Assembly: GCA_019090295.1 (NCBI GenBank)
Contig: JAHRWG010000027.1
Coordinates: 1-13,456, forward strand
Source of the DNA: Cycloclasticus sp.
GTDB lineage: Bacteria > Pseudomonadota > Gammaproteobacteria > Methylococcales > Cycloclasticaceae
Reading direction: 5' to 3'
Length of the DNA stretch: 13,456 nucleotides
This document shows positions 7,072 through 13,456 of this stretch, piece by piece. Position numbers and translations under genes: made by a program. Under the pieces are notes generated by a model. That model did no database searches. It was not told where the DNA came from and saw only the letters and a program-made list of their open reading frames with translations. The stretch's first letter is position 1. Each line of letters begins with the position of its first letter.

Positions 7072-8481
7072 ATGTTACCTGTTATAGCCTTAGTAGGCCG
7101 GCCTAATGTCGGAAAATCAACATTATTTAATTACTTAACGCGTACACGTGACGCGCTAGTAGCCGATTACCCAGGCTTAACCCGTGATCGACAATACGGA
7201 CTTATAAAGCGAGGCGATATTAAAGGCCTGGTTGTCGATACCGGTGGTATTACCGCCACATCTGAAGGTATAGATGGGGTTGCCGTGGAGCAAGTACAGC
7301 GCGCCCTTGAAGAGGCCGATATTGTGTTATTCATGGTTGATACGCGACATGGTACGCACCCTATTGATGAGGAAATTGCTCAAAATCTTCGTAAGCTGGG
7401 TAAGACGGTGATATTGGTTGCGAATAAAGTGGACGGCTTAGACGCTAATACTCATGTTGCTGAGTTTCATAAAATGGGTTTTGATAAGCCTTGGCCAATA
7501 GCGGCAACACATGGTCGAGGGGTGACAGAACTATTAAACTATATTCTTAGTACGCTACCTAAAATTGAATCATATGATGATACATTGGCAGGTGGTGGTA
7601 TAAGAGTGGCAGTGATTGGTCGACCAAATGTTGGCAAGTCAACACTCATTAATCGTTTGTTAGGAGAAGAAAGGGTTGTTGTTTTCGACCAGCCAGGCAC
7701 AACACGTGATAGTGTTTTTATACCATTTGAACGTGCAGGTCAGGCGTATACATTAATTGATACGGCAGGCGTAAGAAGGCGCTCGAAAGTTTCTGAAGCA
7801 GTAGAGAAATTTAGTATCGTTAAAACGCTACGAGCAATTGATGATACGCATGTTGTTATTTACTTGATTGATGCCAGTGAAGGGGTTACTGATCAAGATG
7901 CTAGCCTATTGGGTATGGTGTTAGAAACAGGCAGAGCGTTGGTTATAGGCTTAAATAAATGGGATGGTCTGACAGAAGATCAGCGTGACAAAGTTAGGCG
8001 ACAGATTGATGTAAAATTAAGCTTTTTAGAATATGCAGAGCGTTATTTTATTTCAGCGCTTCATGGCAGTGGGGTCGGTAAACTGTTTGAATCCATTGGT
8101 GCTTTATACCGTTCGGCAATGATCGATATGGCAACACCCCGATTAACCGAAATTCTTGAACATGCGATTAGTGCGCACCAACCACCCTTAGTTGGTGGAC
8201 GTAGGATTAAACTTAAGTTTGCTCACCAAGGTGGGCAAAATCCACCCGTTGTTGTTATTCATGGTAACCAAACAGTGGCCGTACCTGGTAGTTATAAGCG
8301 CTACTTGATGAACGCCTTCAGAGAAAAGTTAGGCTTGGTTGGCACGCCTGTACGTATTGAATTCAAGTCGCCGGATAATCCGTATGCGAAGAAGACAAGA
8401 AAATCAGCCACCAATATTGCAAAAGGCCAAACCAGTAAGACAAAAGACAAGAAGCGTCTAAAGCCCAGTAAACACCGTTAG
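7072..8481 (+). CDS. der: Ribosome biogenesis GTPase Der (EngA)
   Basis: Der is an essential GTPase with two tandem G domains and a KH-like domain, needed for 50S subunit maturation. In the 469-residue product, G domain 1 has GRPNVGKS (9-16), DTGG (56-59) and NKVD (118-121). G domain 2 has GRPNVGKS (183-190), DTAG (230-233) and NKWD (295-298). The KH-like domain spans about 355-435 (ending near [12 protein letters not shown]). A lysine-rich tail of about 30 residues follows, common in this family and suited to rRNA contact. The ATG lies 3 bp after the bamB stop, with a weak ribosome site inside the bamB end (GGAGAAGG). Its last 4 bp overlap the end of the convergent small gene, so no terminator separates the two operons. 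Confidence 0.98.
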   Translation: MLPVIALVGRPNVGKSTLFNYLTRTRDALVADYPGLTRDRQYGLIKRGDIKGLVVDTGGITATSEGIDGVAVEQVQRALEEADIVLFMVDTRHGTHPIDEEIAQNLRKLGKTVILVANKVDGLDANTHVAEFHKMGFDKPWPIAATHGRGVTELLNYILSTLPKIESYDDTLAGGGIRVAVIGRPNVGKSTLINRLLGEERVVVFDQPGTTRDSVFIPFERAGQAYTLIDTAGVRRRSKVSEAVEKFSIVKTLRAIDDTHVVIYLIDASEGVTDQDASLLGMVLETGRALVIGLNKWDGLTEDQRDKVRRQIDVKLSFLEYAERYFISALHGSGVGKLFESIGALYRSAMIDMATPRLTEILEHAISAHQPPLVGGRRIKLKFAHQGGQNPPVVVIHGNQTVAVPGSYKRYLMNAFREKLGLVGTPVRIEFKSPDNPYAKKTRKSATNIAKGQTSKTKDKKRLKPSKHR

Positions 8482-8756
8482 TATTTACCCTTAAATAAGC
8501 TAGGCTCTGGCGCAGCACGTTCCTCAAGTAAAATGTGGTCGCCAGGCGCTTTAAGGGTTTTAAGTTCTGGGTATTGCTTGGTTCTTTTCTTTAAGCTATG
8601 ACGGATTGAACGAATTAAAAACCGAGTGTCAGTATCCCAAGGCATTTTGAATGTATTCTGGCAATGGGAACAGGTGAATGTTGCCTCTTTACTATCATGT
8701 TCAATAACGGTAATGGTCCAATGATGGCAGTGCGTACAAAGGTCTATAATTTGCAT
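8478..8756 (-). CDS. Small zinc-ribbon-like hypothetical protein
   Basis: This is a 92-residue product of unknown function. It has two CxxC pairs, Cys7-x-x-Cys10 and Cys29-x-x-Cys32, with an 18-residue gap and aromatic residues between, which suggests one structural zinc ribbon at the N-terminus. The C-terminal part is basic (about 46-66, rich in Arg/Lys), then acidic and proline-containing. It starts 14 bp after the M23 peptidase stop and is probably the last gene of the xseA operon. No clear Shine-Dalgarno precedes the ATG, so the start is less certain. E. coli also has a small zinc-ribbon gene, yfgJ, between xseA and der, but that protein has more Cys pairs and I see no clear homology beyond position. 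The gene is supported by metal-binding cysteines and tight packing. Confidence 0.65.
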   Translation of the reverse strand: MQIIDLCTHCHHWTITVIEHDSKEATFTCSHCQNTFKMPWDTDTRFLIRSIRHSLKKRTKQYPELKTLKAPGDHILLEERAAPEPSLFKGKY

Positions 8757-8770
8757 ATCAGCAGCTCGAG

Positions 8771-9655
8771 CTATTTTAGATGGTGCGTATAGTCGCTAAT
8801 AAAATAGGCGGGGTCAACCTTCGTCTTGTTTAAATAAATATTCCAATGCAAATGCGGGCCCGTTGCGCGGCCTGTAGAGCCAATTTCTGCAATCTTCTGC
8901 CCCTGTGAAACAGAGTCGCCAATGTTGATGAGTATTCTGTGTAAATGAAAATACCCACTAATTAACCCTTGCCCGTGATCAATCAAGACAGTGTTGCCAT
9001 TAAAAAAGTAATCCCCAGTATCAATGACGACGCCATCAGAGGGGGCAATAACCGGTGAGCCTTGAGGGGCTGCAATATCTAAACCACTATGCGGCTTTCT
9101 TGCTTGTTGATTAAAAAAGCGCTTTAGCCCAAAAGGGCTGCTTAATCGTCCCTGAGCTGGCAGGACAAAATCAAGGTTAGGTAGACGATTTGACCAAGTG
9201 GATAAGGCCAAAGATAACTTGTTTTTTTCACGAATAATCCTTTCCATGTCTAGGGGGTTAGGGTTTATTAATCGTTTATTCTTATCCGTTTTAGGTAAGG
9301 TGATGTATTGAGCAGGGTATTCTTTTTGAGTGACCGAGAAGGCCTCTAATAAGAGACTGTTATTTTTAGTAATTGTTTGTGGGCCTGCCTGAGCAGATAA
9401 AGGGATACCAATGATGGCTTGCCACTTAGAATCCTTTTTGATGGTCATGACCTGTGTATTTAAATAACGAATAGACGGTTTATTAGTATCAACGAAGGGA
9501 ATAATGGCAATGCCACCAGGGACAAGCTGCTGCTGCGGAAATGCAGTAATGGGCGGTGAAAAAAGAAAACAACATAGGGTGAGCAATTTTAACGGTTGGT
9601 TAAAAGTCACCATTGCACGGCAGCTGAATAAATTGTTTAGGGGTTTAATGTTCAT
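8771..9655 (-). CDS. M23 family (LytM-type) zinc metallopeptidase, secreted or periplasmic
   Basis: This is a likely peptidoglycan endopeptidase that cuts peptide cross-links in the periplasm. The 294-residue product carries all M23 signature residues: His189 and Asp193 (HSGLD), His237/His239 (YFHLH) and His268/His270 (HLHW), which would bind one zinc and give the catalytic histidines. An N-terminal hydrophobic stretch (about 21-39) looks like a signal peptide ending near AFPQ. An all-beta region (about 42-125, beginning LVPGGIAIIPF) precedes the catalytic domain, and the domain starts at GRLSSPFGLKR (169-179). The ATG at 9655 overlaps the xseA end by 11 bp and has AGAAG upstream; an internal Met15 (9613) would give a more classical signal peptide but lacks a ribosome site. 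It is probably an active enzyme rather than an EnvC/NlpD-like activator, since no ligand is lost. Confidence 0.9.
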   Translation of the reverse strand: MNIKPLNNLFSCRAMVTFNQPLKLLTLCCFLFSPPITAFPQQQLVPGGIAIIPFVDTNKPSIRYLNTQVMTIKKDSKWQAIIGIPLSAQAGPQTITKNNSLLLEAFSVTQKEYPAQYITLPKTDKNKRLINPNPLDMERIIREKNKLSLALSTWSNRLPNLDFVLPAQGRLSSPFGLKRFFNQQARKPHSGLDIAAPQGSPVIAPSDGVVIDTGDYFFNGNTVLIDHGQGLISGYFHLHRILINIGDSVSQGQKIAEIGSTGRATGPHLHWNIYLNKTKVDPAYFISDYTHHLK

Positions 9656-10988
9656 AAGTTTCTTCTACGTTAGCAAGCAATGAGCCGCTAGATAATTTGA
9701 TATTGATAGTTTCCCCTATGCGGACCTGTTGGGCGTTAACTAGAAAGCTACCATCAGATGCTCGTTGACTAATGCTATAGCCTCTAGAAAGTGTTGCGAG
9801 AGGACTAAGGGTATTGAGTGCTTCGTGAGCTCTTTTAAAGCGCAGTTGAGTCGAGCTGGTTTGCTGAGTAATAGAGGCTGTTAAGCGGTGCTGTAAGGAT
9901 GTTAAGCGTTGCTGATACAAATGTATTTTTTGCGTAGCCTGCTGAGACAGCAATTGCGAATACAGTTTGGATAAACGTGCTTTTTTTTGTTCAATTGTTT
10001 TGCTTAATAAAAACTGTAGCCGTAAATGATAGTCATCTAATCGTTGAGCATGCATCTGTAACTGCATACCCGGGTGTGCACGATTAAGTGCCCGCTCAAG
10101 CTGGTTTAAATGAACTTGTTTTGCCGTGCTAGTATTTGCATGCAGGGCAATAAGTCTGGTTTTTTGTTGCTTAAGTTGAGACAAATACTCAAACTGATCT
10201 GGGCTAATCATTTCAGCGGCAGCTGAGGGGGTCGGCGCGCGGCAGTCGGCAACAAAATCGGCAATTGTAAAATCAACTTCATGTCCAATGGCGCTTACAA
10301 TAGGAATATTAGATTGGTAGATGGCTCTGGCAACCTGTTCCTCATTAAATGCCTGAAAATCCTCAAGGGAACCACCGCCACGGGCAAGAATAATAACATC
10401 ACAATCTTTACGCTGGTTAGCGATGGAAAGGGTGTCAATAATCTCTTGTTTAGCCAGTTCACCTTGCACAGTAACTGGGTATATCAATACATCTAAAAGA
10501 GGAAAACGTGCCTTTAGAACGCTGAGAATATCATGGAGAGCGGCCCCGCTTGCAGAGGTGATAACGCCAACCCGTGAAGCCAAGACTGGCAACGGTTTTT
10601 TATGCGTATTATCATATAAACCTTCGTTTTCAAGCTTTCTTTTAAGGGCCTCAAACTGTTGGCGCAGTAAACCGTCACCCGCTGCTTCCATTTGTTCGAC
10701 AATAAGTTGAAAGTTTCCTCGTGCTTCATAAAGGCTGACACGCGCCTTGATTTGTACTTGCAAGCCATTAGAGGGGTTAAAGCCTAATTTGCGCCGTTGA
10801 ATGCGAAACATAGCACACTGTACTTGGGCAGATTGGTCTTTTAGTGTGAAGTAAATGTGTCCTGAAGCCGGGCAGGAAAGGTTAGAAATTTCCCCTTCAA
10901 TGTTAAGGGTTAAAAAGTGCCCTTCAAGCATGAGACGTGTTTCTCGGCAAAGTTGGGAAACAGAATAGATTTTCACGTGATCAAGCAT
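9645..10988 (-). CDS. xseA: Exodeoxyribonuclease VII large subunit
   Basis: XseA is the catalytic subunit of ExoVII, which degrades single-stranded DNA from both ends to oligonucleotides and acts with several small XseB subunits. The 447-residue product has an N-terminal OB-fold (about 5-100, beginning YSVSQL, with GEISNL and FTLKD). The catalytic domain (about 130-310) includes GVITSASGAALHDI with Asp153, ARGGGSLEDF with Arg203, and GHEVDFT with His236 and Asp239; these match residues known to be needed in E. coli XseA with an offset of two. A long Gln/Leu-rich coiled coil (about 265-390) binds XseB in the family. A small C-terminal strand region (LSRGYSI, near 403-409) follows. xseB is not in the window. 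The gene heads a minus-strand operon and is divergent from guaB, as in E. coli. Confidence 0.97.
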   Translation of the reverse strand: MLDHVKIYSVSQLCRETRLMLEGHFLTLNIEGEISNLSCPASGHIYFTLKDQSAQVQCAMFRIQRRKLGFNPSNGLQVQIKARVSLYEARGNFQLIVEQMEAAGDGLLRQQFEALKRKLENEGLYDNTHKKPLPVLASRVGVITSASGAALHDILSVLKARFPLLDVLIYPVTVQGELAKQEIIDTLSIANQRKDCDVIILARGGGSLEDFQAFNEEQVARAIYQSNIPIVSAIGHEVDFTIADFVADCRAPTPSAAAEMISPDQFEYLSQLKQQKTRLIALHANTSTAKQVHLNQLERALNRAHPGMQLQMHAQRLDDYHLRLQFLLSKTIEQKKARLSKLYSQLLSQQATQKIHLYQQRLTSLQHRLTASITQQTSSTQLRFKRAHEALNTLSPLATLSRGYSISQRASDGSFLVNAQQVRIGETINIKLSSGSLLANVEETYEH

Positions 10989-11013
10989 AGTTAGTTAGAA
11001 AATAATCAATTAG

Positions 11014-11042
11014 ATGATAATTAGTGGAGCATACCTTATAAT
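11014..11042 (+). promoter_or_regulatory. Predicted sigma70 promoter of guaB
   Basis: A perfect TATAAT (11037-11042) lies 17 bp after ATGATA (11014-11019; 4 of 6 for a -35). The start would fall near 11049, giving a leader of about 25 nt. No clear Shine-Dalgarno precedes the guaB ATG (the bases before it read CCCCCGAAAT). No PurR-type palindrome was recognised. Confidence 0.55.
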
Positions 11043-11063
11043 GAGTTGCTTTTTCTACGACAA
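11035..11063 (-). promoter_or_regulatory. Predicted sigma70 promoter of xseA
   Basis: On the minus strand, TTGTCG (11063-11058; 4 of 6) and TATAAG (11040-11035; 5 of 6) are separated by exactly 17 bp. The start would lie near 11028, about 40 nt before the xseA ATG. Its -10 shares bases with the guaB -10 on the other strand, so the two would compete. Seen by eye, not tested. Confidence 0.45.
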
Positions 11064-11074
11064 GCCCCCGAAAT

Positions 11075-12540
<1,466 letters not shown>

Positions 12541-12678
12541 CTTTAAACCCCTTTAGTAATTAACGCTGTGGCTACTTTAAATTAGCCACGGCGACTGTTT
12601 CCGTTTAGTTAGCACCTAACAGCCTTTAACAGCCCTCGGCATGTATTTTTTAATAGCCCAAAAATAGAGAGATTTAGT
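12541..12678 (+). other. guaB-guaA intergenic region
   Basis: This 138-bp spacer has no gene. Besides the main hairpin it holds a small one, GTTAG (12608-12612) with CTAAC (12616-12620), and a direct repeat of TAACAGCC at 12617-12624 and 12627-12634, spaced 10 bp apart. The 10-bp spacing places the copies on the same DNA face, but I recognise no known regulator site. Confidence 0.4.
12564..12593 (+). terminator. Hairpin between guaB and guaA, possible terminator or attenuator
   Basis: CGCTGTGGCTA (12564-12574) pairs with TAGCCACGGCG (12583-12593), an 11-bp stem with one G-T wobble and loop CTTTAAAT. It is followed by ACTGTTTCCGTTT rather than a clean T-run. It starts 24 bp after the guaB stop and may terminate in part, or protect the guaB end, so that guaB and guaA levels differ. 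The structure is clear; its function is uncertain. Confidence 0.5.
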
Positions 12679-13456
12679 TTGAATACACAAACACACGAAG
12701 ATATCCATACACATAAAATCTTAATTCTAGATTTTGGCTCGCAATACACTCAGTTAATCGCTAGGCGTGTAAGAGAAATAGGTGTTTATTGTGAAATATA
12801 CCCATACGATGTTGAAGAGCAAGCGATTGCAGACTTTAAGCCAAACGGGATTGTTTTATCCGGTGGGCCAGAAACGGTCACAGAAGGTGGGTCTCCACTG
12901 GCTCCAAATCTTGTATTCCAATTAGGTATACCTGTTTTAGGGATTTGTTATGGGATGCAAACCATGGCCGCACAGATGGGAGGGCGAGTCGAAGCGTCTG
13001 AGCATAAAGAATTTGGCTATGCGAGCATTCGTGCACGAGGGCATAGTCAATTACTAACGGATATTGAAGATCATATTACCGAAGAAGGCTACGGCATTCT
13101 TGATGTATGGATGAGCCATGGTGATAAGGTGGTTGAATTACCAGAAGGCTTTAAATTAATGGCGAGCACAGACAGCGCCCCTATTGCTGGAATGGCTAAT
13201 GAAGACAAGCATTTTTACGGTCTACAGTTTCACCCCGAAGTGACACATACTAAACAAGGCGGGCGAATTTTAAGTCGCTTTGTACTCGATATTTGCCAAT
13301 GTGAGGCTCGCTGGACATCAAAAAATATTATTGACAGTAGTATTTCAGCGGTTAGAGAACAAGTCGGTGAGGAGCAAGTTATTCTAGGCCTATCGGGTGG
13401 TGTTGACTCATCTGTTGTTGCCGCGATGCTTCATAAAGCCATTGGTGATCAACTGA
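12679..13456 (+). CDS. guaA: GMP synthase (glutamine-hydrolysing), N-terminal part, cut by window edge
   Basis: GuaA converts XMP to GMP using ATP and ammonia drawn from glutamine, the step after GuaB. The 259 visible residues cover the class I glutamine amidotransferase domain and the start of the ATP pyrophosphatase domain. [20 protein letters not shown] is at 14-33, and the nucleophile Cys90 is in GICYGMQ. His185 and Glu187 (FHPEVTHT) complete the triad, and the PP-loop [10 protein letters not shown] is at 237-246. About half of the usual 525 residues lie beyond the edge. No in-frame ATG exists near the family N-terminus. TTG at 12679 is chosen because GAGAG (12667-12671) lies seven bases ahead and because it gives a start only a few residues longer than E. 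coli GuaA. It follows guaB after 138 bp with a hairpin between, so it is probably co-transcribed in part. Confidence 0.95.
   Translation, partial: MNTQTHEDIHTHKILILDFGSQYTQLIARRVREIGVYCEIYPYDVEEQAIADFKPNGIVLSGGPETVTEGGSPLAPNLVFQLGIPVLGICYGMQTMAAQMGGRVEASEHKEFGYASIRARGHSQLLTDIEDHITEEGYGILDVWMSHGDKVVELPEGFKLMASTDSAPIAGMANEDKHFYGLQFHPEVTHTKQGGRILSRFVLDICQCEARWTSKNIIDSSISAVREQVGEEQVILGLSGGVDSSVVAAMLHKAIGDQL

Noticed and set aside
10423..10768. Open frames on both strands inside xseA (+ strand 10281-10496 and 10423-10710; minus 10514-10768)
   Set aside because: All lie within the well-conserved xseA coding frame and their translations show no recognisable domain.
12541..12678. Purine riboswitch or PurR operator ahead of guaA
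   Set aside because: No three-way junction with the conserved purine-aptamer loops and no ACGCAAACGTTTGCGT-like palindrome could be found; only simple hairpins and a short direct repeat.

Overview
The window is a conserved housekeeping block of a gammaproteobacterium, moderately AT-leaning. The order iscA-ndk-rlmN-pilW-hisS-yfgM-bamB-der, followed by xseA on the opposite strand and divergent guaB-guaA, matches the neighbourhood known from Enterobacteria and Pseudomonas, with several local deletions and insertions. PilW (a type IV pilus pilotin), BamB and YfgM point to a Gram-negative, probably type IV piliated organism. The species cannot be named from the sequence alone.

Layout. Bases 1-519 hold the C-terminal part of an AEC/auxin-efflux-carrier type permease, cut by the window edge. 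Its 3' end overlaps that of a convergent tatB (494-832), which has neither tatA nor tatC beside it. A 232-bp spacer carries a good Fur-box-like palindrome inside a plausible promoter for a solitary iscA (1065-1391). After a terminator come ndk, rlmN, pilW, hisS, yfgM, bamB and der (1550-8481), tightly packed on the + strand with gaps of at most 16 bp and one ATGA overlap, so probably one operon. Their products cover nucleotide balancing, rRNA/tRNA methylation, pilus secretin assembly, histidyl-tRNA charging, periplasmic chaperoning/outer membrane assembly and 50S maturation. rodZ and ispG, often found between pilW and hisS, are absent.

A minus-strand operon, xseA - M23 endopeptidase - small zinc-ribbon-like protein (10988-8478), runs into der and overlaps its stop by 4 bp. 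xseA and guaB diverge from an 86-bp region where two predicted promoters share almost the same -10 bases. guaB and guaA convert IMP to XMP and then GMP.

Main anomaly: guaB carries an apparent single-base deletion near 11500 that splits an otherwise perfectly conserved 488-residue IMP dehydrogenase. This is either an assembly error or a recent inactivating mutation. guaA starts at a TTG codon and runs off the right edge. No CRISPR array, insertion sequence, tRNA, rRNA or novel defence-type system was seen. The most useful leads are the guaB lesion, the Fur-linked lone iscA, the orphan tatB and the nested guaB/xseA promoters.
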